64,000 nt of DNA from Gonatopus flavifemur (GCA_018340375.1 JAFFJZ010000001.1:43516001-43580000); one strand, 5' to 3'. Positions 25,255 through 36,851 are shown, numbered from the stretch's first letter. The notes: generated by a model from the letters alone, not told the origin. A program made the numbers and translations.

Positions 25255-26111
25255 AACCCTGGTTGAATCAAATGGAATGATTAAAAGGATTTCAAATGCA
25301 AAAGTGAATCGTAATAAACCGAACACATAGCTCCCACTCATAATGAGCAGAGATTCGATGTTTCCATTTATTTATGAATTTTTCTTCTTCGCTCTCCTCC
25401 GAAGATTGTGACCGATTTCAATGGAGATGAGATTTGATTCATTTCGAAGAAAAATATAAACATGAAGAAACGGGAACATCCAGTCTGTGTTCATCATGAG
25501 TGGCAGTTATGTGTTCGGTTTATCACGATTCACTATTCCATTTAAAATTCGTTGAATTATTCCATCCCATTCAATCAGGGTCATGGATGAGTATCGACTC
25601 TCGGAAATTGTTGAAGGGTTGCTCGAAGCATTGAAAGTATTTACCATACCACATAACGTTGATTGAGATGCGCATTTGAACAGACACAAACATCCTCCGA
25701 GTTTTCAGATAATTCCCCGAAAGATTAGGGTTATCACTAATCTTTGTCTCTCTACTGGAATCATCACGCCTTTCCACGCACTTACGCTGTCGGTAGCCCC
25801 AGTCCGCGCGCGTGGTCATCAAAGACTTCGACGGTCCATAATTTGCACCCCAATCAGCGGAACGGGGTCCGCGACCAGTGTTTCGTAAAGGGTTTGAAAC
25901 CAGCTCTCAAATGCCATGGTGAAAAAAATGGGGGTCTGGTTCAAGAAAACTATCTTGACCTTTGAATAACCTTCAAAATGACCCCGAAGAGATTTTCCAA
26001 GGTCAGCACCATACTTCCCCCGTCTAACCCTGACCTTTTTGTCGGTAATATTTTTTTCCATCTCTCCTAGTTTCGGAGATATTTGACTATATCACTTAGA
26101 ATAGTCCTGTA

Positions 26112-27240
26112 TAATGTTTTACAGAATGTTATGCTCGATGGAAACTTTTATTCGATTATTATCTCAAATTATATCAGAACTAACCTCTGTAATTTGAACG
26201 CACGATTCATGGAAAAAAGTTTGACGCAGATGCGCTAAAAAGATTTGATGGTATAAAATCGTTATATAGGATAAAAAGAGTAAGTGAATACGGGTCTTGC
26301 ATCAAGCAAAAGTGCTACTGTGAAGGAGTAGGTGAACAATGTTTGTTGATGTTCACATTTTTACAGTGATGCAGCGTACTTCTTTTTATTACCGTCACAT
26401 TGTTCCGCTATATCAGTTCGAATATTCAGGTCAAACACATCTGATCTGTAATGTACTCTCTTTGAATGTTCTAGAAATTAGTCAACATTCATATTTTATC
26501 AATTCTAGATCCATATAATCCATCAAATTTTGTGGATTTGTAAAATATTATGAAAATTTTGTGCATTACATTGTCATGAGCTTTTTTTATATTCATTTGA
26601 TTTTATCGAAAGAATATCCCACAAACGAGCATCTAACGAATCAAGAACGTAAGATTAACGTCAGAACTCACCAAGCCAAATTCATAGGGACAAATCGCTT
26701 GTGATTCCATAAAATTCTCATCAGCTGCAATATTTTCAAAATGGTAGTTGCTTATGAAAAAGATAGACAAGTTGAAGTACTCTCTAAATCAGGACATTGA
26801 AAAATAATCATCGATCTTGTTGAAAAATGAATTGGAATCATTGATAAAAATAGACGTCATATTATTGAATAACGATTTTTACCCGATGAAAGAGTTTCCA
26901 TTTTTCACGTAGGAACTTTGCAAATACTGAGTTGCTCAATCAATATCCTAATTCACGAACAGTGTTTTTTTTTTCATTCCAAAACATTCGGGGAAGCAAG
27001 AAGAATTGATTTGATAACAAATCCAAAATCCACATATGATGTCAATTTCATTGAATGAGAAACAAGGTGGTATTGATTCCAGTGCACAAGAACAAGGAAA
27101 ACTTTGTTGCGACTTTCTAAACTTCAAAACAAAGGAAAGACAGTTGGTGAGTATTGATTTTCTACAAAGTTGAATGCATTAGGGATTGAATGATGTATAT
27201 AACGAGTCCGGAGGAGAGAAAACAGGTGGTAAAAATAACA
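26112..27240. other. No supported feature
   Basis: A+T-rich sequence with no notable open frame and no paired repeat. Confidence 0.4.
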
Positions 27241-27416
27241 CTACTGTAAAAAATTGCTTCCTTAATTCCATAAGAATTTATGTGAAGCAATTAACATATA
27301 CATTTTGTATGAATTTTCAAAACTTTTCTGAGTTTCAATATGAAATTTCATGATATCTCATAGAGAATTATGATTTTTCATGCATTTTTATATGGATTTT
27401 AATACATTTCGCAGTG
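27241..27416. mobile_element. Deleted copy of the CACTGT MITE family
   Basis: The start 'actgtaaaaaattgcttcc' and 'agaatttatgtgaagcaatt' match the start of the element at 58,025-58,274 ('cactgtaaaaaatttt', 'tttatgtgaagtgatt'). The end 'ttcgcagtg' would be the other terminus. At about 175 bp it is shorter than the 250-260 bp of its relatives, so it has lost internal sequence. The exact left end is unsure. Confidence 0.45.
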
Positions 27417-27453
27417 AATTTGATGAATTCATGATTGAACTTGATTTCAATCA

Positions 27454-27726
27454 CACGGAAAAAATCAGTGATCCAAATTTTCGTTGACTAGTATGTCACT
27501 TTAGGACGGAGCACAATTTGGAGAAGAATTCTTACACTGGATTTTAATAATTCGTTGACTCTTTCCATTATTTCGATGATGAAAATAAAAAGTGGATTCC
27601 ATTGTTCGAATAGTGAACACAATTGACAAATTATTGGAATCGAATATACGAATTCTTCTCAAACTTGTGCTCCGTCCAAAATTGGCATACTAGTCAATGA
27701 AAATGTGGACCACTTATTTTTCCCGT
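27454..27726. mobile_element. CACGGAAAAA-ended palindromic MITE
   Basis: The ends are CACGGAAAAAATCAGTGATC and, on the other strand, CACGGGAAAAATAAGTGGTC. They continue into 'ccaaattttcgttgactagt' and its partner 'actagtcaatgaaaatgtgg'. Further in, 'ggacggagcacaatttg' pairs with 'aaacttgtgctccgtcc' and 'agaagaattc' with 'gaattcttct'. The flanks are CA and TA. It is 273 bp and non-coding. Confidence 0.8.
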
Positions 27727-28613
27727 GTACAAGTTTCAGAACTTTCATATTCATCCGATATAGGATATTCCAGACTATTTTGACTAATTATTGATTCTTC
27801 GCGTTATGTTTTGATTCGAAGGATCAAAATCGAAGTACTAGCAATACAAAATAGTTGGAAAGACGTTGAAAACGATTAATCAAACGATACATGTAAAATG
27901 AACGAATGTCATCACCTTCTCAAGCGTAGATCATTTCGTTCACTTTTTCTCCCTACTGTTCAGAATGACTGGTACTAGAAGACGTAAGTTTTGACAGAAA
28001 GACAGGACTAGGTCGGAAAGTTTCACAAAAGCTACTTTGAAACCAATCTTCGGTCCTCGAACCATCCAACAGGACAAAACAAACGGAGAGGGGATAAAAG
28101 CATCGCAAATAAAACTTGAAAACATTTTAGAAAAAGATTTCATTGATGAAATTCTTACATCCTCACACGATCTCGATTGGATGAAGGGGTGGTAAATGAT
28201 ACCATCATCGTAGATGGTCGAAAGCTTATTGAATGAGCAAAGGTACACCCCATGCGAACAGCGGGATAGATTCTTTCGTGAAATCGTGAAATGACGAATG
28301 GAAATCTGATGATGTGAAAAGTGGATACGGAAATGGGAAAAGGAGTATTTGAATTGATATAAAATATGTATATGGGGACCATAGAAATGGCAATCAAACC
28401 GAACGTTTCGGAAGAGTTATTATGATTCTCAAGTACGTTTTTATGACTTGAATTCGGAAGAATTGAGCCGAAATCGAATTTTGTGCTTGTAAAGAATTTC
28501 AGGATTGTGAAGATCATACAACGGATTTCAAATTATCGGTACTATGGATTTTACTTATTCAAATTTGATGTTGATTTAATGTTATTTTTCGTGGAAAATA
28601 ACACACCAATCTG
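27727..28613. other. No supported gene
   Basis: Minus-strand open frames at 27,940-28,248 and 28,155-28,517 (up to 120 codons) overlap one another in different frames. They are rich in F, S and I, as expected from A+T-rich DNA, and are not recognised. Confidence 0.35.
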
Positions 28614-28857
28614 CACTGAAAAAAAAATTCCTCCCACCTAAATAAATAATTTATTTGTCCTCTCTTCATGAAATATTCTTTAGGGTTAACGAAATATTTA
28701 ATCGAATCGAATAATGGAATGCTTGTCCCAAATAAATTGGTGTTCTAAATGAATAATTTATTCGCCACAAGTAATCAGTTTTTCCATCTAATTGAATATT
28801 CAATGTCTACGAATAAATATCTCATGGAGAGGGGACGAATAAATATTTTTTCCAGTG
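28614..28857. mobile_element. CACTGAAAAA-ended MITE with TG duplication
   Basis: The ends are CACTGAAAAAAAAATTCC and, on the other strand, CACTGGAAAAAATATT. Inner 'ataatttatttgtcctctc' pairs with 'gagaggggacgaataaatat', and 'aataaattggtgttctaaatg' sits between. TG lies on both sides (28,612-28,613 and 28,858-28,859). It is 244 bp and non-coding. Confidence 0.75.
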
Positions 28858-29119
28858 TGCATAACGCACACAGAAATGATATGAGACAAATAACACATAC
28901 GAGATTGTTGTCTACAAAAGATATGTAACGTGAGATATGTGAGTCAGATTAGATAGAAGAAAGTTGTGTAATATTAATAATATTGCTGGCGATGGGAATT
29001 CATGGATTCATTCATTATGTTTTCGAATCAACAGAGATCTGTGTGGCTTGTGGTCGTTGATATTATAATTCAATTTCGTACGCAATCCCAAGTGAATAAT
29101 CGAGGATTTCAGTTCTGGT

Positions 29120-29350
29120 CATAAGTGAAATTAATTATTTTAGTAGTAACTGTCAGTAGAGGTGATAATTTTAGTTTCAGGTGATAGTAGAATTATTAAT
29201 TTCACCACGAATTAATAGTCGAATTATTAATTCCAATTCTAGCTATCGGCGAATTCATTAATTATGGTTCTATCAATGACATTAGTTTATTTGAATACTA
29301 ATGATCAATGGAATAATTAATTTCAGTCGCAATTAATAGACAAATTGTGT
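29120..29350. repeat. Degenerate tandem AATTAAT-type repeat
   Basis: The words 'gaattattaattYcaattc', 'aattaatagtcgaattatta' and 'ataattaatttcagtcgcaa' recur about every 30-40 bp across this stretch, with substitutions. No function is suggested. It may be an old minisatellite or the core of a decayed element. Confidence 0.45.
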
Positions 29351-29867
29351 CATAACATGAAGAGAAGCGACGTGATCGATATTGCTAGAAAACTCTACAA
29401 GAAAGCTCTATGATGAAGATAAGTAGGCGTTCATGTGTTGGATTTAATGTCAATATCACCATCATTTGTTTGTTCCAACGATATACATATATCTACATAT
29501 AATGGTGTTTCTTTGTTTCATGCGGTTTTTCACGTGTGTTGAATTATGTGATGTTTTTGGCCGGTGGTAATATTGTGTTATTTATGTGTATGCTATTTGA
29601 TTCAACTATCACAACTCAACGTGCGCTCTGTGCGCACAAAGAGTCTCTCAAGTTTCATTGAAATCTCTCAACTTGAAAATTATGATATTCTAACATTGAT
29701 GACCACTGATTGTCAAGAATGAAGACACATGAATTCAATGCATAAACAAATTCCAAAATTGAGCCGAACAGCTATACTTTGATACAATTTTACGTATTTT
29801 TCGATTCTTAATTGTATACTAGTAAACAAAAAATAAGAAATGGAAAATGAACCAAGGCTGCCGGTTC

Positions 29868-30004
29868 CCCAGGTGAAAACATTTTGTAGAATTCTCGTAA
29901 GGATTTGATTTTACACAACCATTCTCACTAAATCATGTTTCATGTCACATTCATGGTGTAGAACCTAATTCTCACAAGAATTTTACACCATTTTTTTACC
30001 TGGG
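29868..30004. mobile_element. CCCAGGTGAAAA-ended palindromic MITE
   Basis: Left CCCAGGTGAAAACATTTTG and, on the other strand, CCCAGGTAAAAAAATGGTG open inverted arms of about 50 bp, which include 'tagaattctcg' and 'taaaattcttg'. TC flanks both ends, a possible 2-bp duplication. It is 137 bp and non-coding. The termini resemble the CCC-RRGTGG family at 5.1, 54.6, 62.2 and 62.9 kb. Confidence 0.7.
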
Positions 30005-30820
30005 TCTCGCTCACTTGATAATAAAAAACACGATTCACTCAATATTGAAATCTGTTGAAATATGTATATGTTGAAGATAATTTGGACATGAATGAAATAA
30101 CGTAGAAATGAAATACAATACCGTTGAACAAGGAGATAAAAATTTCCTTGAAATTGAGACGGGAGATGTGAATATTCCAATCCACGTGACCTATATGGAT
30201 GTCACGTAACAATTCATACAATTTTCGCTCACCTGCACTGTTCACGATATTGATTACATATGTGATGGATATCTCAAATATCTATGAATATCTAATAAAC
30301 GAGTATCTGCTACCATACAGAAAAAGAAGTAAAAATAGAGATTAGAGTAGATATCCAATGAATACTAAAACTGAAAGGGCCCTTCGATATAAACTATCCG
30401 TGGATTTATAGGACGAAATATGTATTGATTCTGATTTGAGAAATGATTTGGAAAATGAACTTTATTATGATTATACATAGAAAAAATCATTCTTCGAAAC
30501 TTGATGTAAGATACAACGTTTTCCCAGTTGCCCACTATCCTAAACCTTAATAGCATGGAAAAAATTAACCAGTCATGGAGTTGATCAATATTCTTTGCTG
30601 TCCACATAGTAACTGGAGCTCTATGAATATCAACAGTCCATTGTTTTCCTTGCAGTGAGTGGATAAATCGAAATCGTTGTGCCAATGGTGCCTTCATTTC
30701 TGAAAAGTTCAGAGTAGTGTGTAGGGATTTCAATCTTCAACAGGATCGAGTCTACTTTGTGCAGAATATGTCGAATTTCTATCGATATTTTTATCAAAAT
30801 CTATAAAAAAAATTTACTAC
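30005..30820. other. No supported gene
   Basis: The minus-strand frame at 30,365-30,733 (122 codons) is the longest here. I recognise no domain in it, and its base composition is like its surroundings. Confidence 0.35.
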
Positions 30821-30824
30821 ACAG

Positions 30825-31740
30825 GCCTGCGGTGGTTTCCCGCTGACAAAACTGAGTAGTGATTGCAGTATCCCATACAGAAATTTACCATTGGCGCTAG
30901 CATGGCACAATGGAGATAAAGTATGGTCGAGGCTTGGCAACCAAGCATGTCGCAATACTGAAATGATAACATCATTTTATGATTTATCGATGTGTTTTTC
31001 CAATGAAGCCCCATCATTGGTGCAGAGGTGGCAATGGAATAAACCATCATTGGCAAATAATAGAAAAATTTGTTTATCAATGTTGTGCCAATGATAAAAC
31101 TGTACAAAATAATTGACCCAAAAATATATGAAAATTATGCGTATTTCACAATTCCCAATATATGTTATTTGGGACAGTATTGTGTTTTCCTCATTTATCT
31201 GTGAACAACTCGGTGTTTTTTGTCGCTAATGTTTGCCATGTGAAGTGTACACGATATGGATCAGCGGTAGGAGCCCTCTGGTGTAACCTGTAACAAAGAA
31301 CGATTGACTGTTCTCACAGAGAATTATTTGAGCCTTATATATTCCTTGTATACATCTCTCACTACTCGCGAGGAACATTCGATCGATAACTTAGCTAGCG
31401 ATTCAGCCATCAACAGTTGAAATTAAGGAGCATGCCATTATTGAGCCATGCTATTACCAATGATCGGCGCTGCATTGGAAACTAATTTTTATCCAGACTA
31501 GACTGAAGTTTGTGGCAATATCCAACTACGTTCCAAATGATTCTCACTTTTGATAGAATCTATCGTTCGGTCAATGTTGGACCAAGGATGAGGCTAGCAA
31601 GCGCCAAGTCTGTCAGAATTAGGAATCAATGGTAGGCTGACAACCTAAATTCATTGAGCACCGATATCGGTGCAACATTACAATCGTTGTTAATCAACAT
31701 TGAATATTTATAGATTGTCAAGTCTTGGCTGTGAACATTC
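30825..31740. repeat. TTGGC/CCAATG dispersed repeat, blocks near 31 kb
   Basis: 30,880-31,110 and about 31,400-31,740 contain 'ccattggcgctagcatggca', 'cttggcaaccaagcatg', 'catcattggtgcagaggtgg', 'ccaatgatcggcgctgcattgg' and 'caatgttggaccaaggatgag'. The overlapping open frames on both strands here come from these symmetrical words. Related blocks lie at 5.3-6.0, 16.6-17.9 and 38.6 kb. Confidence 0.45.
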
Positions 31741-31843
31741 TGCCAAGCTATATTCTATTATCAGCATTGGTGGAACCTGAAAATTTTTATATGGGAGTTA
31801 CCGGATACCAATTCACGAGAAGAATATTTGAAGAATCCTATCA

Positions 31844-32103
31844 CACTGCAGCAAATTTCCATGGAAAACTTCATATATTTCAATATAATTATTGTGAGAT
31901 GATTAACACATGCATGCGTTATCAACTTTTGGTACTCATCTGAAAATTTACCTTGAAATATTGGTGAAATTTGAAAAAATTCGGAATTTCTAATTGAATT
32001 TATGGTAAATTCCATACAAATGTACCGGAAATGGACTTCCTACCCAATGAATGCAATTTCCCGATTGCTGAATACTGGAAAATTCCGATTATTTTGTACA
32101 GTA
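31844..32103. mobile_element. CACTG-ended MITE, copy 1 of the 250-260 bp family
   Basis: It matches the element at 58,025-58,274 in several places: 'catgcatgcgtta', 'caaatgtaccggaaat', 'ggaaaattccgatta' and the closing 'tgtacagta'. The left end is CACTGCAGCAAATTTCC. The palindrome is weak, and similarity between copies is the main evidence. The flanks are CA and TG. It is 260 bp and non-coding. Confidence 0.7.
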
Positions 32104-33902
32104 TGAAATTCACCGCATTTATCGAGAAAATTAATCACGTTCATGAAATTTATAAGTTGATGGATTTTTTGTTGCAGGTACGTACTACGAAGTTGATTGT
32201 ACTCATGTTCGAGAGAAATGTGAGTACGGAGATATTATTCCTATCTCTTAATGTTATTTATTCCAAATAAATTGATACGTACGATGGTATAAATTGATTA
32301 TTCACTACAATAGTTAAGTGGGTTCTTAAACAGGAACTCAATGGATGAATTTTAACTGTCGTTAACGAAAAATATTACTAATTGTCACTTTTCTTCATCT
32401 TTACTTATAGTGATTTTAGTAGTTTATTCAAGTTATCCACGACACTAGGGAAAATCCGAGGACCGAAGAAGAAAAAAGAGTGTAAAAAATTTTTCCTTTT
32501 TCGCAGAGAATTTTCTGTAGCATTAAAATTAGATTGTCACTTGTGAATCTCAGTTGTGCTGTGAAGAAGTATATTTTAGCGATTAATTACTGTCATGGTT
32601 TTACATTCTTGTATCTACTCTTTGAAGAATGCCTTGATCTTCCGTCAAATTCATAAGAGACGATCCTACTTTGAACGTCGAATCAATGTGTTGATTATGA
32701 AATTAGCTCATCGTTTGGATCTTTTGATCCTCGAATGCTAAGTTGTGTGTACTGAAACCATGGAAAATACTGATGTTCCAAGAATTGAATCTCAAAACGT
32801 CGATTCTGACTTAATCTGCAGTGTTTGTATTCGCAAGAATTCAGTTCAATGGAAAAAGAAGTCTGTTTTTGGCATACAAACCCCTACACCAAATTCGGTT
32901 ACGAATTTCTTTCAGGGGGATCAAAGTATATTTGATGCTGATTTGTGTATTCTTGAGATTTATAATTTATAAATTTTATTCGTGGTTTTGAACTCATCAC
33001 ACAAAAGATATTCGTAACCCAACTCCTGTTCAGTCATCCCAACCTGTCGATTCTAGTTGAAGAACCAGATGTACAATAATCATATCATCTCTCCACAATT
33101 GAGAATGAGTATCGTAACAATGTTTTAATGAAGTAAACATTTTTCAATAACTTGATTTGTGTAAATTTGAAAAACATGAAATGAAATTTTCAGAATCTTA
33201 TTGATAAACTTTTTCATCTGACAAGTGATTTCTTCTACAAATCGTACAACAATGATTCTCTCACTTAGTGAATACTGAACGAAGAACAAGGTGAGTACTT
33301 ACTGTATTACGTTTGTTAATTATAAATGGACATCATGGATTGGTTTTCACGGAGCGTTGTGTTTTCTTAAATAATAATAGGATAGAATATTATAAGACCA
33401 AAAAATAGAAGAAATTAATGTAGAAAGACCTAAATTAAAATCTTCACACCGTAAATTAATTTTCAATAGGAGTGAAAGGTTTTTAGGCAAAAAAAGTATC
33501 GTTCCAAGTAAAATTTCATCTGCAGAATTTATATGAGCTGTTATATGAGTTATGTCAGTTAATTGTTAAGTTCGAAAGATGTTTTGTGAATGTTTCCAAA
33601 TTACACATATTATATCCAGCTTTGTTCGATTATTTTAGATTCTGGACCAGACTAAATTATCGCTGAAATGTATTTTCAAGGTACATTTGTTCTCGTTCAA
33701 TATATTTAATTCAATTCAATACTCTTGTGTCTATGGAACCTTTCCAAGCCGGATACGAATGTTTTACATGTAATATGAACATCAGGAGACAAATGAGACA
33801 ATTTTGATTGATCATCTTCTGAGTATGTTTATGTAATATTAGGCGCACTTTAAATTCCTTCTGGTGCTGCTTGTTGGGTTGCATAACCAGGTACATCGTA
33901 CC
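32104..33902. other. No supported feature
   Basis: Only short open frames are present (for example 32,745-32,972, 75 codons, unrecognised). No paired repeats were found. Confidence 0.4.
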
Positions 33903-34156
33903 TTAAGGTGATACCAGCGACTCCTGAAGATGCAACCAGACTCATTGGTTAGAAGAGAACACAACACAAATTATTCTGACAAATCACTCGGAAACGAAAG
34001 AATGAAATAAAAATATCGCTCTTTACAGGTCTTCTTCAATTAATAAAGATGGTCTGTACAGAGAGATATTTTCCTTTTACTGCTTCATTTTCGAATCATT
34101 TGTCAGAAAAGATATGGCTCGGGTTGCATCGCCAGGGGCCGCTGATATCCCCTTAA
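33903..34156. mobile_element. TTAA-flanked (piggyBac-like) MITE, copy 2
   Basis: TTAA lies at 33,903-33,906 and 34,153-34,156. The left end GGTGATACCAGCGACTCC and, on the other strand, GGGGATATCAGCGGCCCC are the terminal repeats, followed by 'gatgcaacc'. The body shares 'ggtctgtacagagagatattt' with the copy at 15,319-15,573, and the lengths differ by one base. It is non-coding. Confidence 0.85.
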
Positions 34157-35009
34157 ATTCAGGATGTGATTGGGGAATCTAGGAAGAACAACAGTTCGGG
34201 TTGAGAATTAAGACAATTCCTAGATAGCAATTCACCCTTGCTGCAAGGTTTTCAGGCCAGCTTGTGGCAAAATTGACAAAAAGTCCCTAGTTGACGCATA
34301 ACAAGGGTGAAAGCTTACAAAACCCTTGCAGTACAGTTGTAGGAACTTTGCAAAGACAAGGCTGTCAATAATGAGCTAAGAATGATCGAATAACAAGTTT
34401 AACAAGCTTATGACGAACTTACATGTTATTTGGATTTCTTTATATCTGAGAATCATTCTTCAACAAGTCATTTTTCTAAGCATTATTGCGTTGAGAGGAA
34501 ATGGAAGCTGATACTAACGTAATAATATTAACTAAAGATGAACAAGAACTCATATCCTTCAGTACACTCACGTTCCTCAACCTTGAACACATCCCATACA
34601 TGTACCGGCCTTAGTGTTGGTACAATCGAAGCGATTGTTTGCCAAAGGGATCATTTTGTATCATTCTCTGCCACACGTACAAATACATGTAATAATCCTT
34701 CGATTCATATCGGGTTCCCTTTTATGGATGTATTGTACGATACCATCAGACCACGATGTACGGTATCGTTATCAGCTCATTTACCGAAACATTCAGTCAC
34801 TTCAAGTATCGATCACTAAACAGTCATCGAGCTTGAGTGAAAAAAATTTGCTATCAAATTATATAGAAATTCACTGAGAATTTTTCAGATCCTTTTATAA
34901 AATAGTGATGAACGAGTTAATGACTTTTTGAAATATTCCTGTTCATCACCAATCATTTTTCTAATCAATTTTTTCATCGATTCTCATACTTTTTGCTTTT
35001 GACGCTTCT
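34157..35009. other. No supported feature
   Basis: Overlapping plus-strand frames at 34,538-34,877 are unfamiliar and not called as genes. No paired repeats were found. Confidence 0.35.
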
Positions 35010-35919
35010 CCAATGAAAGCACAGTTTATTGTTCCAGCCAAACAAAATTTTGGTTGAAATTGACGCAAAGAAATTTTTTGGTTGGCTGAAATAAAATTTG
35101 TGCAGGACAAATAGAATTTATCCGTCTGTAAGAAACTGTTCATCATTGTGAGACAAATTTTGTTAATCCCAATTATATGTTCTTAAAATTCGAATCGTTG
35201 ATAGCAACAAAACGAAAATCCAAAATCTGATGGATGATCGGTATCTCTTATGGAACTAAAAATATCGTTTGAAGAATGTACTGTAAGATTTCGTGTCTGT
35301 GACAGCTGAGTATTTTGTTAGGGGGCGTCCATTATTCGTGTGAGGCATTTTTGATGATTTTTTGACCTCCCCCTCTCTCCCCCTCATGAGATTTTGTAAG
35401 ATTTTCCGCAATTCCTCCCCCCTCCCTCAATTTCACGTGAGACTTTTCAAAATTCGTGTTTTGGGTGTAAATGCGTTGGATTATCAAAAATAATAAGAAC
35501 ACAATTCATTTTATTACTTTCATTTGAAACTAGCGAAGTATTTGAGAAGACTAGTATTTGAGAATATTACCGTGATTCAAAATCACAGTGATGAAATTGA
35601 ATTTTTCCAAAATATTTTCAGAATAATTTCATGCAATTTCACACCGTCTCCTGCTAGAAAAGAAAAATTACGTGATATTTTCTAAGATCCTCCTTCTCCC
35701 CTAAGTGAGATTTGGAAAGATTGAGCTTGATCCCCCCCCCCCCCGGAACACCTCACATCATTAATGGACGCCCCCTTATCTGATTATTGATTTCTTTCAA
35801 TGAATTATTCCAACTTCGGCAACATATTCCAAACAAATTTTATTTCAGTCAACCAAAAAGTTTCTTTGCGTTCATTTGAACAAAAATTTTCTTCAACTGG
35901 AACAAACGCTTTCTCAGTG
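35010..35919. mobile_element. Palindromic element split by a second element
   Basis: The left arm (35,010-35,105) includes 'gacgcaaagaaattttttgg' and 'ctgaaataaaatttgt'. The right arm (about 35,830-35,919) is its inverted copy, and outer 'attgttccag' and 'ctggaacaaacg' also pair. The right terminus is CAGTG, suggesting the CACTG group, and the left terminus is damaged. The element at 35,321-35,775 lies between the arms. Without it the host would be about 450 bp. Confidence 0.6.
35321..35775. mobile_element. GGGGGCGTCC-ended element with TTA duplication
   Basis: The ends are GGGGGCGTCCATTATTCG and, on the other strand, GGGGGCGTCCATTAATGATG. TTA flanks both sides (35,318-35,320 and 35,776-35,778). 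The sequence next to each end is CCCC-rich or AGGTC-like, with 'gtgagg' on both strands, and a run of 14 C lies at about 35,735-35,749. A 3-bp TTA duplication with G-rich ends fits PIF/Harbinger elements (inference). It is 455 bp with no transposase. Confidence 0.75.
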
Positions 35920-36005
35920 TTCAGTGTTCATCTGTTCCACAACTGGTTATTATTTCCGGTTAACGAATACAATATTTCAGATGGATGTTACAAGGAAACA
36001 CAATG

Positions 36006-36516
36006 ACAGTTTTAAAATGGGCAAGATTTAAGCGACGGACCTCATTATCGCTAGGGTCAATAAAATATATCCATCAAATGAAGGAATGATTACATTGAAA
36101 ATTCATATTCATTCACTACATATCATCGTAAAGCAATAGCTTGCAACGTGCACCAAGCCCTCTCGTGCAATAACGTGTGAACCTCGTGAATGTGGGCTAA
36201 ACATGAGAACAATGAGTGAGAACGGTGGTACGCTTATTGGAATAAACATAATTAATATGATTCAGGCTTGTGGTGTATATATCCAGTCAAACATAGACAA
36301 AACCAGCTAGAATAATAGGAAGACTGTTTCTTGATATTACAGACACAAGAATTGAAAAAGCTATAGTTGTTCAGCAGTCATTAATCGTTCGAATAAAAAA
36401 TTCAGAACTCTTCTGGTTCCATATTCCACACTAAAAATTTGAACCATTGACTAAATCATTGTCATTCTAAAAATCAATACAGTTTATAAGTATAAAAGTG
36501 AGATATGAATAGCATT
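36006..36516. other. No supported feature
   Basis: A+T-rich sequence without notable frames or repeats. Confidence 0.4.
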
Positions 36517-36517
36517 C

Positions 36518-36851
36518 CATGGCTCACACTGTTAAGAAAAACTGGAAAATTTCTGTCCATCACGAATTTTTCAGTTTACGTACAAGAAAATTCCTGTGGT
36601 ATCGGAACTTTTCCATGTTTCACATGAAATTTCATGTTCTTTACTTCAATTTTCCAGTATGAATACAAGAATTTTCTGATACGTGTACTAAAATTTTCAT
36701 GATTCGAATGTAGTTTTTCAGTACAAATGCCCAGGGTAATTACTCCCAGTACAGTACTGGAAGTTGTCCGAAGTTTTTTTTCACAGTGCAATGGATATAA
36801 CGCTGGACTACAATAATGAAAGATATGGGTTCAAACCTCGCTGAGCTGTGA
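36518..36851 (+). pseudogene. tRNA-derived sequence split by a MITE
   Basis: Skipping the MITE at 36,527-36,788 and one copy of its CA duplication, the flanks read 'ccatggctca' joined to 'atggatataacgc', a tRNA A-box of the arginine type (TGGCTCAATGGATA). GGTTCAAACC at 36,828-36,837 is a B-box. The distance from A-box start to B-box start in the rejoined sequence is 44 bases, the usual tRNA spacing. The anticodon and acceptor stems do not pair properly, so this is a tRNA pseudogene or the head of a tRNA-derived SINE, not a working tRNA. Confidence 0.5.
36527..36788. mobile_element. CACTGTTA-ended MITE inserted in a tRNA-like sequence
   Basis: The left end CACTGTTAAGAAAAACTG and the right end AAGTTTTTTTTCACAGTG are inverted. 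CA lies on both sides (36,525-36,526 and 36,789-36,790). The interior has repeated 'gaattttt' and 'ttttccagtat' words on both strands. It is 262 bp. The insertion point is confirmed by the restored A-box across it. Confidence 0.7.

Larger units (their letters stand above)
24263..26111. mobile_element. 1.85-kb foldback element (whole-length palindrome)
   Basis: The ends read TACAGGGTGGACCATTTTAA on the left and, on the other strand, TACAGGACTATTCTAAG, and both continue into 'gtgatatagtcaaatatctc'. TA flanks both sides. The two halves are inverted copies over almost their whole length. Landmarks are 'ggaagtatgatgctgacctt', 'gcaaattatggaccgtcgaa', 'acgcgcgcggactggggcta', 'gcgtgatgattccagtagag' and 'ataaaccgaacacata', each with its complement in the other half at about 85-90% identity by eye. 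The centre is near 25,400-25,440. The left half is longer because it holds two insertions. A transcript would fold into a hairpin of about 0.6-0.7 kb. Both arms keep similar open frames (about 80-100 codons), but they differ by many amino-acid changes, so I do not call a protein. The TA flanks suggest a mariner-like or other TA-inserting mover (inference). Confidence 0.8.

Noticed and set aside
24638..25822. Matching open frames in both arms of the foldback element
   Set aside because: The peptides differ at many residues that change charge or class, so the frames are better explained by high arm identity than by protein selection.
28155..28517. 120-codon minus-strand open frame, F- and S-rich
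   Set aside because: It resembled a membrane protein at first glance, but the hydrophobic residues follow from T-rich DNA and there is no motif.
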